Origin: Bacteroidota bacterium
GTDB taxonomy: Bacteria; Bacteroidota; Bacteroidia; Bacteroidales; UBA1715
Direction: 5' to 3'
DNA length: 7,308 nucleotides
NCBI GenBank assembly: GCA_029266015.1
Contig: JAJUFK010000112.1
Location: 1-7,308, forward strand
The notes below the pieces were generated by a model. It did no database searches and was not told where the DNA came from. It was given only the letters and a program-made list of their open reading frames with translations. Below are positions 1 to 7,224 of the stretch, one piece after another (position 1 is the first letter of the stretch; every line of letters begins with the position of its first letter). The translations under genes were made by a program, and so were the position numbers.

Positions 1-287
1 AAAAAAACATGTTGATTCACTTTTTTGCAACCATAGTCGTAATTGGAATGGGGGTATATCTTTCAATTACATGTATAGAGTGGATATGTGTTTTATTTGC
101 AATTGGTTTTGTGTGGGTTTGTGAATTTTTTAACTCTGCAATTGAAATATTAGCAAATGTTGTAAGTCCTGATTTTAACGAGCAAATAAAACAAGTAAAA
201 GATATTTCGGCAGCAGCTGTACTTATCAGTGCAATTGTTGCCGTTATAGTTGGAATATTTGTTTTTGGAAAGTATATATGGTTATAA
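1..287 (+). CDS. Diacylglycerol kinase / undecaprenol kinase, DgkA family (5'-truncated by window edge)
   Basis: This is a small integral inner-membrane lipid kinase. The family uses ATP to phosphorylate diacylglycerol (Gram-negatives) or undecaprenol (many other bacteria), recycling lipid carriers. The reading frame is open to the left edge. The codons for Lys-Asn before the Met at 9 fit the usual sequence ahead of the first helix, so that Met is probably internal and the true start is outside. Numbering from it, the signature CEFFNSAIE is at 38-46, matching E. coli Glu69, Asn72 and Glu76 with Glu39, Asn42 and Glu46. KDISAAAVL at 64-72 supplies the Lys94/Asp95 equivalents. Three hydrophobic stretches lie at about 4-22, 24-42 and 66-86. 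The position matching E. coli Asp80 is Asn50 here. It ends in TAA and is followed by a shared terminator. The family call is firm; the lipid substrate is not determinable. Confidence 0.9.
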   Translation, partial: KNMLIHFFATIVVIGMGVYLSITCIEWICVLFAIGFVWVCEFFNSAIEILANVVSPDFNEQIKQVKDISAAAVLISAIVAVIVGIFVFGKYIWL

Positions 288-310
288 TGTGTATTTTTTT
301 TTATAATGTG
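282..310. repeat. 10-bp direct repeat TTATAATGTG flanking a T-run
   Basis: TTATAATGTG occurs at 282-291, overlapping the kinase stop codon, and again at 301-310, with a run of nine T at 294-302 between and into the second copy. It may be a small local duplication. No function is visible. Confidence 0.4.
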
Positions 311-314
311 AATA

Positions 315-352
315 AAAAAAGGCGTTTCAGTAATAATTGAAACGCCTTTTTT
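315..352. terminator. Bidirectional intrinsic terminator between convergent genes
   Basis: A perfect 15-bp inverted repeat has its left arm at 315-329 (six A then GGCGTTTCA) and its right arm at 338-352 (TGAAACGCC then six T). The arms enclose an 8-base loop, GTAATAAT. The GC-bearing stem followed by a T-tract reads as a rho-independent terminator on both strands. It lies 27 bp after the kinase stop and 22 bp after the stop of the minus-strand GH94 gene, so it can serve both transcripts. Confidence 0.92.
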
Positions 353-374
353 ATTTTATAGTGAAAAAATTATA

Positions 375-2789
375 TTATCCCATAGTAACTTCTACTATAA
401 CTTCACCGCTTGTAAATACAGGTACTTTGTTTCCTTGAATTTCAGAACCGTTTACAACGATTTTTTTAACACCTTTTGATATTTTATTGGGGTTAGATAC
501 TGTTATTTTATAGATAGCGCCACGGAATTTTCGTGTTACTTTAAATTTTTCCCATGTTGTAGGAATACATGGGTCAATAATTAAACCATCTAATGCAGGT
601 CTAACTCCAACTATCCATTGCGTTCCGGCAACATAAGTCCATGAAGAAGTTCCCGATAACCAAGCATTTCGTCCCATACCAAATTGTTTATGTTCATCTC
701 CTAACACATTTTGAGGATAGCAATATGGTTCCGATTCAAAAATCAATAATTTGTCATTTTTTGATGCCGGGTTAATCTGATTATAATATTGATATGCTCT
801 GTCTCCACGTCCTGCAATGGTTTCTGCTATCATCATCCATGGGTTTGCATGTAAGAAAATACCTCCATTTTCTTTAGCACCCGGAGGATAAGTAGATACG
901 CCTCCTAAACTTGGATCAAAACCGTTGTAACCGGGCCAACTTAATTTAATACCAAAAGCAGTATTTAATTTTTCAAAAACAGTATCAAGAGCCTTAGTTA
1001 ACCGTTCGCCTTCTGCAAATCCGGAAATAGCAGGCCATGATTGTCCGTTGGTAAATACTTTTCCATAGGTGTTTTCTTTTGAGCCAAGTGCTTCTCCGTT
1101 TGGTTTAAAGTATCGTTTCCACCATTCGCCGTCCCATGCATGTTCATTAACAGCTTTTTTCATTTCGGCATAGTATGACTCCAATGTTTTTTTGTATTCC
1201 GGTTCACCCATTATATCACACATAGGAAGCATTTCTATAATTGCTTTTCCAAATAAATTAGCATTGAATAAAGATTCTGCACCGTATCCTAAATTTACAG
1301 TATCATTCCAGTCTGCAAATCCTAAATGAGGTAACCCGTGTTGACCTCTATCGTTCCAAGTAAAGTTTATTGCTCGTTTTAAATGTTCCCAAACACTTGC
1401 TTTTTCGCGTTGTTCAATAGGTAATTTTTTGTCATAAAATGTTATTTCTTTTTTCAAGAAATCAAAATTTCCTGTTTCTTTTAAATATTGTGATACTGTT
1501 TGAACAATCCATAAATGGTCGTCTCCATAATAATCAGGTAAGTGTGGTTCTTCGCGTGAGTCACCTTCGTTAGCTTCCATTGTTGATGGAAAATATTGGT
1601 GCATAGCTGAACCATTTGGTAATTGCACAGAAAGTAAATTTTCTGCCAATACACGTGCTTCTTCCGGCATGTGAGACATTGCTCCAAGTAAATCTTGTGA
1701 AGAGTCACGGAATCCTATACCGCGTGAACTTCCAAATCCTAGTTGATATAATGATAGATAACGTGACCAGTTTTTGGTAGTATGACACTGACGTGGATTG
1801 TGTACATTAATCATTGAATTAAATGAAGCATCAGGTGATTCAATAGTCATTACTTGTAAATAATTATCCCACCATGCAGCTAAATCAGAAAATGCTTTAT
1901 CAACATTTGCCAGATTTCTATATTTTTGAATTTCCTCTTGAGCTTGAGCAATTGATTGTTTTTGTGTAAGTTGTGTAACAGTTCTTTGTGTTGAACCATT
2001 CGGCATAGTACCAAATTTTATAAGTAATACAGCAACATTGTCTCCTCGTACACATTCTGAATTAAATAATTCCGGCTTTTGTAATGAAAGAGGATTTGCA
2101 AATGAACCATATTCAAAATCACCTAAAAATACACGTCTATCACCTTCAAATGAAGATACCGGGCGGTCGCAGGTAACTAAATTTACAGCATATTGTTTTT
2201 TCATGAATGCATATTGCTCAAGTATAACATGACCTGTTGATTCCCAATGTCCGTTTAGTGTCATTGTTTGAGGAACCCAATCGGCATTTGTTAATTGTTT
2301 TAGAGCATCAAAATGTGTAAATTCATATACCGGAATTACATCTATTTCAAGGTCTTTACCCGAAATATTAGTAACTTTTATATCTTGTAATACAGTTTGT
2401 GAACCTTGTGGTACAAAAACTGTAATTTCAGATTTTACTCCAAATGCTTCTACAATCCATGTTGTGTATGAAAGTCCTATATGGCATTCAAATTTATCAA
2501 GAGGTTTGAGTGTTGGTGTGTAAAAAGGTGAAAAAACATTGTAAGTACCATCACTGTTTTTAATTCGAATATATACTGTTGAACCTTTAAAATCAGATTG
2601 TGGCATTTGTGCTATATATTTGGTGATTCTGTTGAGAGCAGGATCGCCTTTACAAATGATTGAACCACCTGTAGTATCAATAATACCACCAAAATCTAAT
2701 GTACCCACATAGTTTATCCATTTTATTGGAGTTTTAGGTGTGGTTAATACATATTCTTTTTTTGCGTCGTCAAAATATCCAAATTGCAT
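375..2789 (-). CDS. GH94 disaccharide phosphorylase (cellobiose phosphorylase-like)
   Basis: This 804-residue protein has no signal peptide and should be cytosolic. GH94 enzymes cleave a beta-linked glucoside with phosphate, inverting the anomeric centre, to give alpha-sugar 1-phosphate plus the free acceptor sugar. Expected architecture: N-terminal beta-sandwich (about 1-280), helical linker (to about 315), alpha/alpha barrel (about 316-735), C-terminal beta domain. The start MQFGYFDDAKKEYV is typical of the family. RGIGFRDSSQDLLG at 356-369 and FADWND at 491-496 are conserved barrel motifs; Asp496 aligns with the general acid of characterised members (Asp490 in the Cellvibrio gilvus enzyme, Asp492 in Vibrio chitobiose phosphorylase). 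YPPGAKENGGIF is at 634-645. From memory the barrel motifs look closer to cellobiose or cellobionate phosphorylase than to chitobiose phosphorylase, although the tail (SNPNKISKGVK, ending VTMG) recalls the latter. Substrate is therefore open. No transporter or glycanase lies beside it. The start has no Shine-Dalgarno sequence. Confidence 0.93.
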   Translation of the reverse strand: MQFGYFDDAKKEYVLTTPKTPIKWINYVGTLDFGGIIDTTGGSIICKGDPALNRITKYIAQMPQSDFKGSTVYIRIKNSDGTYNVFSPFYTPTLKPLDKFECHIGLSYTTWIVEAFGVKSEITVFVPQGSQTVLQDIKVTNISGKDLEIDVIPVYEFTHFDALKQLTNADWVPQTMTLNGHWESTGHVILEQYAFMKKQYAVNLVTCDRPVSSFEGDRRVFLGDFEYGSFANPLSLQKPELFNSECVRGDNVAVLLIKFGTMPNGSTQRTVTQLTQKQSIAQAQEEIQKYRNLANVDKAFSDLAAWWDNYLQVMTIESPDASFNSMINVHNPRQCHTTKNWSRYLSLYQLGFGSSRGIGFRDSSQDLLGAMSHMPEEARVLAENLLSVQLPNGSAMHQYFPSTMEANEGDSREEPHLPDYYGDDHLWIVQTVSQYLKETGNFDFLKKEITFYDKKLPIEQREKASVWEHLKRAINFTWNDRGQHGLPHLGFADWNDTVNLGYGAESLFNANLFGKAIIEMLPMCDIMGEPEYKKTLESYYAEMKKAVNEHAWDGEWWKRYFKPNGEALGSKENTYGKVFTNGQSWPAISGFAEGERLTKALDTVFEKLNTAFGIKLSWPGYNGFDPSLGGVSTYPPGAKENGGIFLHANPWMMIAETIAGRGDRAYQYYNQINPASKNDKLLIFESEPYCYPQNVLGDEHKQFGMGRNAWLSGTSSWTYVAGTQWIVGVRPALDGLIIDPCIPTTWEKFKVTRKFRGAIYKITVSNPNKISKGVKKIVVNGSEIQGNKVPVFTSGEVIVEVTMG

Positions 2790-2830
2790 ACAAAAAAGTA
2801 TTAATTACGTTTTTACTCTATTTTAATTGA

Positions 2831-2842
2831 GGTACAAAAATA
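2831..2842 (-). promoter_or_regulatory. Candidate Bacteroidota -7 promoter box for the GH94 gene
   Basis: Read on the minus strand this is TATTTTTGTACC, a full match to the Bacteroidota primary-sigma -7 consensus TAnnTTTG. It sits 45-50 bp upstream of the GH94 start codon. No clear TTTG -33 element is seen at the usual spacing (only TTAT near 2859-2862). The tail TACC after the box is shared with the purL promoter. Confidence 0.55.
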
Positions 2843-2869
2843 AAATTTATTTGCAATAATAAATATTAG

Positions 2870-2879
2870 TTTGTACAAA
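2870..2879. promoter_or_regulatory. Perfect 10-bp palindrome TTTGTACAAA upstream of the GH94 promoter
   Basis: TTTGTACAAA is its own reverse complement. It lies 27 bp upstream of the proposed GH94 -7 box, a suitable place for an operator or activator site. Each half also resembles the TTTGTAC part of the -7 boxes in this window, with near-matches TTAGTTTG on plus and AACTTTTG on minus. It could therefore be a degenerate divergent promoter. Function is inferred only from position and symmetry. Confidence 0.3.
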
Positions 2880-2907
2880 AGTTTATAAAATTAGATAATA
2901 AGCATAG

Positions 2908-2942
2908 AATTAATGTATGAGCTATACTATACATGTAAGATT
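2908..2942 (-). terminator. Weak AT-rich hairpin at the end of the purL cluster
   Basis: TTAATGTAT (2910-2918) can pair with ATACATgTAA (2929-2938) with one bulged base and a 10-base loop. It sits just past the stop codon at 2941 of the last gene in the cluster. The stem is almost entirely A-T and no long U-tract follows on the minus strand, so it is a poor intrinsic terminator. The cluster may read through toward the GH94 promoter region or end by another mechanism. Confidence 0.2.
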
Positions 2943-3075
2943 AATTATCTCGTTTTTCAAAGGTTTCTTTGTTTTTGTCGCGAATACGTTTTATTACAAG
3001 ATATACTATAATAGGAATACATATAACTATTGCTATTCCATATATATATATAGGAATATATTCAGGATGTTCCAT
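2941..3075 (-). CDS. 44-aa single-pass membrane microprotein, unknown function
   Basis: I do not recognise this family. The frame runs from ATG at 3075-3073 to TAA at 2943-2941. The peptide begins MEHPEYIPIYIYGIAIVICI. One very hydrophobic segment covers about residues 6-28 (rich in Ile, Tyr and Val), followed by a strongly charged tail with KRIRDKNKETFEKRDN at 29-44. By the positive-inside rule the N-terminus would be outside and the tail in the cytoplasm. The start codon is one base after the TAA of the YbjQ-family gene, which implies one mRNA and probably translational coupling. That spacing, the intact ATG-to-stop frame and the classic membrane-anchor layout are the evidence for a real gene. 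It may anchor or regulate a partner, perhaps the YbjQ-like protein; that role is inference. The peptide is too short for many gene callers. Confidence 0.7.
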   Translation of the reverse strand: MEHPEYIPIYIYGIAIVICIPIIVYLVIKRIRDKNKETFEKRDN

Positions 3076-3076
3076 A

Positions 3077-3391
3077 TTATACAAATTTTACCGCTGTTCC
3101 ATATGCCATAATTTCTGCCATACCTTGACCAACAGTTGAAGTCATAAAACGAACATTAACAATTGCATCTGCATTTAAACGTTTTGCATCATCAAGCATT
3201 CTAGATATAGCTTCTTCTCGAGCTTCTGCCAATAGTTTAGTATAATCGGAAATTTCACCTCCTACTATATTTTTAAGTGAAGCAAGTATATCGTTTCCAA
3301 TATTACGAGCTCTAACTGTACTACCACGAACAAGTCCTAATGTTTCGCTAATAGTTTTTCCTTGAATAAAATCTGTGTTTACGTAAATCAT
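3077..3391 (-). CDS. YbjQ / UPF0145 family protein (PF01906-type)
   Basis: This 104-residue cytosolic protein is of normal family length and complete at both ends. Family features seen are GLVRGSTVRARN at 19-30, IVGGEISDYTKLL at 42-54, the helix AREEAISRMLDDAKRLNADAIVNVRF at 57-82 (a conserved alternation ending in the ADAIV strand), and the closing AEIMAYGTAV at 92-101. Family members form ring-like oligomers in solved structures and are sometimes labelled heavy-metal binding, but no biochemical role is settled. This protein has no cysteine or histidine, which argues against soft-metal binding here. It starts 6 bp after the purL stop and ends 1 bp before the membrane microprotein, so it is most likely cotranscribed with both. 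No Shine-Dalgarno sequence is present (ACAAAT precedes the ATG). Confidence 0.92.
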   Translation of the reverse strand: MIYVNTDFIQGKTISETLGLVRGSTVRARNIGNDILASLKNIVGGEISDYTKLLAEAREEAISRMLDDAKRLNADAIVNVRFMTSTVGQGMAEIMAYGTAVKFV

Positions 3392-3397
3392 ATTTGT

Positions 3398-6300
3398 TTA
3401 TTTTTGATTTTCTATCCATATTCGAGCATTTATAAAAGCTTCAATCCATGGTGAAATAGTATCGCTGCTTCGTTCAGAAGGGTAGTATGCCCAATTCCAT
3501 GGATACAATGCACGCTCTAAATGTGGCATCATTGCTAAATGACGTCCGTCTTCTGAACATATTCCGGCAGTGTTATAATCGCTACCGTTAGGATTTGCCG
3601 GGTAACTCTTGTATGAATATTGTAATGCTATTTGATACGAAGATTCGTCTTTCGGTAAATTAAACTTACCTTCGCCATGTGCTATCCATATACCAAGTTC
3701 AGTATTTTCAAGTGATTTAAGCATAATACTGCTACTTGGTTTAATTTTTACACCTATAAAATTTGATTCAAATTTATGAGAATCATTATGAAGCATTTTT
3801 GGTTTTTTATCATGATTTTGATGAAGTAACCCTAATTCAATAACTAGTTGACAACCATTGCAAACACCTAAACTCATTGTGTCGGGGCGAGCATAAAATG
3901 CATCTAATGCTTGTTTTGCTTTAGGATTATATAAAAATGCTCCTGCCCAACCTTTAGCCGAGCCTAATACGTCTGAATTTGAAAATCCTCCAACAAATAC
4001 TATCATTGAAATGTCTTGTAATGTTTCACGTCCATGTATCAAATCGGTCATGTGTACATCTTTTACATCAAATCCGGCAGCATGAAGACACCATGCCATT
4101 TCTCTATCGCCATTAACACCTTTTTCGCGAATTATAGCGGCACGAATACCGCTTGGTTTTGTTCTATATAAATTTAGATTATATGCTTGTTCATTTCCTT
4201 TAAAATGTTTGGGAAATGTATATTTTAGTGGAGTGGTAGCAAATGTTTCAAAGCGTTCCAATGCTTTTTTATTACCACTTTGCTCACAATCGAGCAAATA
4301 TGAAGTTGTATACCACGTTTTACGAAGTTCCGGAATATCAAATACAAGACTTTCTGTTTTTGTTTGAATTGTAAGTTTATTATTTGAAGTAACAGTTCCC
4401 AATTCAATACATTCAATTCCTTGAGATTTTAACGATGCAAGTGTATTTGCATTGGTTTGGATTACAATTGCCGGGTTTTCATTGAATAATACTTCAACAC
4501 TATTTGAATTTGTAAATCTTTCAATACTAATATTCATTCCACTCTGAGTATTTGCAAAATTCATTTCGAGCAAACATGTTAATAGTCCACCGGCAGAAAT
4601 ATCGTGCCCCGCATATATTTGTTTATTTTCTAAACAGTTTTGAATTGCATTAAATGCTTTTGCAAAATATTGAGCATCAGTTACAGTTGGGGTAGTGTTT
4701 CCAAGAGAATTGGTAATTTGAGCAAATGCCGATCCTCCTAATGATTGTCCTGATTTACCGAAATCAATATAAACAATTATTGAGTCATCAATAGGTTGTA
4801 CTACAGGTTCAATTGTTTTTGTAATATCGGTAACTTCACCTACCGATGTTATAATAACTGTACCCGGAGAATATACTACATCACCGTCTTTGTATTTTTG
4901 AGTCATCGATAAGGAATCTTTCCCTGTTGGAATATTTATGCCCAAGGCTTTTGCAAAATTACTGGCAGCCTCTACAGCTTCGTATAAACGAGCATCTTCA
5001 CCTTTATTTTTACATGGCCACATCCAATTTGCACTTAATGATATTCCTTGTAGTTTTTCTTCAATTGGTGTAAATACAATGTTTGTTAATGATTCTGCAA
5101 TTGAAAGAATTGATCCATTTGCTGCTGAAATTATTCCGGCAGCGGGTGCATGCCCTAATGCTGTTGCAATACCTCGTTTCCCAACATAATCAAGAGCAAC
5201 AACACCGCAGTTATTCAAGGGTAATTGAAGTTTCCCGCAACATTGTTGTGTGGCAATTCTACCAGTAACCGATCGGTCAACTTTGTTGGTTAAATAATCT
5301 TTGCATGCTACAGATTCTAATTGTAAAATTTGAGAAATATATGTATGTATTTTACTGGTATCGTAAGAAATTTCTGTATGATATTCTTTTATGCAATTAT
5401 CTTGCATTATTATTTTCGGTGGGTTACCAAACATGTCTTCCAATTGTAAATCAATTGGTTTTTCACCTGTTTTATTGTTGATAAAAGTAAATTGATGCGT
5501 ACCTGTTGTTTCACCTATTACATACATAGGGGCACGTTCTCTATCAGCAATTTCTTTGAGTAAATCAATATCTTTAGCGTGTATTACAAGCCCCATTCGT
5601 TCTTGCGATTCGTTACCAACAATTTCTTTGGCCGAAAGGGTAGGGTCACCTATTGGGAGTGCATCAATATTAATAATACCTCCAGTAGCTTCTACCAATT
5701 CCGAAAGGCAATTGAGGTGACCTCCGGCACCGTGGTCATGTATAGAAATTACAGGATTATTGTCCATTTCACCTAATGCACGTATTGCATTATAAGCTCG
5801 TTTTTGCATTTCGGGGTTACTTCTTTGTACAGCGTTTAATTCAATTGCATTGTTATATTCACCTGTTGCTACAGAAGATACAGCTCCTCCTCCCATACCA
5901 ATTCTGTAATTGTCGCCACCAAGCAATACAACTTTATCTCGTACACTAGGTTCGTCTTTGAGGCTGTCAACTTTTTTCCCGAATCCTATACCACCTGCAA
6001 GCATTATTACTTTATCAAAACCATATTTTTTGTTGTTTTCAAAATGTTCAAATGTTAGAACGCTGCCGCAAATAAGTGGTTGACCGAATTTATTACCAAA
6101 ATCGCTGGCTCCGTTTGATGCTTTAATTAAAATATCTTTTGGCGTTTGATATAACCAAGGTCTTGGTTTTGTTGCTTGTTCCCAAATTCGATTAGGATTT
6201 TGTAAACGGGTATATGAGGTCATATATACAGCGGTACCTGCTATAGGGAATGCTGCTTTACCACCTGCAATACGATCACGAATTTCACCTCCGGTTCCTG

Positions 6301-7084
6301 TAGCTGCTCCGTTAAAAGGTTCTACGGTAGTAGGAAAATTGTGTGTTTCGGCTTTAATTGAAATTACCGATTCATATTCTTTTATGGTAAAATAATCGGG
6401 TTTATTATGTGATTGAGGAATAAACATGTGAATACGAGGACCTTGTATAAATGCACAATTGTCTTTGTATGCTGACACCACACGGTTTGGGTGCTCTTCG
6501 GTTGTTTGACGTATAAGTTTAAATAATGAATATGGTTTTTCTTGTCCATCTATAATGAAAGTTCCATTAAATATTTTATGACGACAGTGTTCTGAATTTA
6601 CCTGTGAAAAACCAAAAATTTCACTATCGGTAAGTTTTCTGCCAATTTTTTTCGGAAGAGATTCTAAATATGCAATTTCTTCATCATTTAGAGCTAATCC
6701 TTCTTGAATGTTATAAGTTGCAATATCATCAATTTCAATAATTGGATCAGGAGTACGAGAAATTGAGAAAATGTCTTGTGTTAATCCATTGTATTTTCGT
6801 TGCAACATTGGGTCAAAATCTAAAGTTGCTGTATCCGGTATAAATTCTTCTATACGAAAAATTCCTAAAATTCCCATATTTTGGGTAATTTCTACAGCAT
6901 TTGTACTCCATGGTGTAATCATTTCTTTGCGAGGACCAATAAAATTACCGGAAATTTCTTGCGTTTGTATATATTTAGCATTACCAAATAACCATTGTAA
7001 TTTTTGTTTTGTTTCATCTGTTAGTGTTGTTTGTAAATCTACAGCTATTACTTTATGTTCTTTATCCTCAAAAAAATAAACCAT
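3398..7084 (-). CDS. purL: Phosphoribosylformylglycinamidine synthase, large single-chain form
   Basis: This 1228-residue cytosolic enzyme converts FGAR, ATP and glutamine to FGAM (EC 6.3.5.3), the fourth step of de novo purine synthesis. It is the long form, with PurS-, PurL- and PurQ-like parts in one chain, close in length to the 1295 residues of E. coli. Seen in order: an N-terminal PurS-like region (about 1-140); the linker with SQVNSEHCRHKIFNGTF at 160-176; the first AIRS-type synthase half with KAETHNFPTTVEPFNGAATG at 244-263 and SIHDHGAGGHL at 447-457; the second half with DRSVTGRIA at 603-611, PTGKDSLSM at 719-727 and GHDISAGGL at 826-834; and the C-terminal glutaminase, with nucleophile Cys1075 in GVCNGCQ, HGEGK at 1136-1140 and the His1188/Glu1190 pair in MPHLERA. 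All key motifs are intact. It heads the three-gene cluster and its promoter lies just upstream. No purine riboswitch fits the roughly 25-nt leader. Confidence 0.98.
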   Translation of the reverse strand: MVYFFEDKEHKVIAVDLQTTLTDETKQKLQWLFGNAKYIQTQEISGNFIGPRKEMITPWSTNAVEITQNMGILGIFRIEEFIPDTATLDFDPMLQRKYNGLTQDIFSISRTPDPIIEIDDIATYNIQEGLALNDEEIAYLESLPKKIGRKLTDSEIFGFSQVNSEHCRHKIFNGTFIIDGQEKPYSLFKLIRQTTEEHPNRVVSAYKDNCAFIQGPRIHMFIPQSHNKPDYFTIKEYESVISIKAETHNFPTTVEPFNGAATGTGGEIRDRIAGGKAAFPIAGTAVYMTSYTRLQNPNRIWEQATKPRPWLYQTPKDILIKASNGASDFGNKFGQPLICGSVLTFEHFENNKKYGFDKVIMLAGGIGFGKKVDSLKDEPSVRDKVVLLGGDNYRIGMGGGAVSSVATGEYNNAIELNAVQRSNPEMQKRAYNAIRALGEMDNNPVISIHDHGAGGHLNCLSELVEATGGIINIDALPIGDPTLSAKEIVGNESQERMGLVIHAKDIDLLKEIADRERAPMYVIGETTGTHQFTFINNKTGEKPIDLQLEDMFGNPPKIIMQDNCIKEYHTEISYDTSKIHTYISQILQLESVACKDYLTNKVDRSVTGRIATQQCCGKLQLPLNNCGVVALDYVGKRGIATALGHAPAAGIISAANGSILSIAESLTNIVFTPIEEKLQGISLSANWMWPCKNKGEDARLYEAVEAASNFAKALGINIPTGKDSLSMTQKYKDGDVVYSPGTVIITSVGEVTDITKTIEPVVQPIDDSIIVYIDFGKSGQSLGGSAFAQITNSLGNTTPTVTDAQYFAKAFNAIQNCLENKQIYAGHDISAGGLLTCLLEMNFANTQSGMNISIERFTNSNSVEVLFNENPAIVIQTNANTLASLKSQGIECIELGTVTSNNKLTIQTKTESLVFDIPELRKTWYTTSYLLDCEQSGNKKALERFETFATTPLKYTFPKHFKGNEQAYNLNLYRTKPSGIRAAIIREKGVNGDREMAWCLHAAGFDVKDVHMTDLIHGRETLQDISMIVFVGGFSNSDVLGSAKGWAGAFLYNPKAKQALDAFYARPDTMSLGVCNGCQLVIELGLLHQNHDKKPKMLHNDSHKFESNFIGVKIKPSSSIMLKSLENTELGIWIAHGEGKFNLPKDESSYQIALQYSYKSYPANPNGSDYNTAGICSEDGRHLAMMPHLERALYPWNWAYYPSERSSDTISPWIEAFINARIWIENQK

Positions 7085-7112
7085 GTGTTCTAAAAATTAA
7101 TTGTTTGAATTC

Positions 7113-7124
7113 GGTACAAATATA
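7113..7124 (-). promoter_or_regulatory. Candidate Bacteroidota -7 promoter box for purL
   Basis: On the minus strand this reads TATATTTGTACC, a full match to TAnnTTTG and differing from the GH94 box by one base. Its TTTG ends 32 bp before the purL ATG, predicting a leader of about 25 nt. A weak TTAG lies 16 bp further upstream (7141-7144), where a -33 element might be. It would drive purL, the YbjQ-family gene and the microprotein. Confidence 0.6.
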
Positions 7125-7207
7125 CATTTTTATATAATTACTAATTTGAAAAATTACGTGAGTTATTAAATAGAAACAAACATTTTTAATAATGTCAACT
7201 ATATTGT

Positions 7208-7224
7208 TTTGTATAGAATACAAA
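7208..7224. promoter_or_regulatory. Inverted repeat TTTGTAT-AGA-ATACAAA, possible operator
   Basis: Perfect 7-bp arms at 7208-7214 and 7218-7224 surround a 3-base spacer. It is about 85 bp upstream of the purL -7 box and 23 bp before a possible plus-strand ATG at 7248. It also abuts the stop codon of a possible minus-strand gene at 7225. No U-tract follows in either direction, so a protein-binding site is more likely than a terminator. Confidence 0.3.

Noticed and set aside
9..11. ATG at position 9 as the true start of the kinase
   Set aside because: The frame stays open to the left edge, and the preceding Lys-Asn plus the missing N-terminal amphipathic region indicate an internal Met in a truncated gene.
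1481..1708. 75-codon minus-strand frame with several Cys
   Set aside because: It is the out-of-frame reading of the GH94 barrel, which is clearly the coding frame.
3011..3058. Repeated ATAGGAATA (3011-3019, 3050-3058) and a TA run at 3041-3052 forming a possible hairpin
   Set aside because: They fall in the microprotein frame and encode its repeated Ile-Pro-Ile and Ile-Tyr stretch. Coding explains them without a regulatory role.
2917..3111. 64-codon plus-strand frame rich in Tyr, Ile and Phe
   Set aside because: It lies antisense to the membrane microprotein and the end of the YbjQ-family gene. Its composition is what translated AT-rich DNA gives, and it has no recognisable family.
4938..5268. 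Two overlapping plus-strand frames of 83 and 61 codons
   Set aside because: Both are antisense to conserved purL motifs and overlap each other. Neither shows a start context or family features.
6771..7079. 102-codon plus-strand frame
   Set aside because: It is wholly antisense to the conserved N-terminal region of purL, so it is a shadow of that gene.
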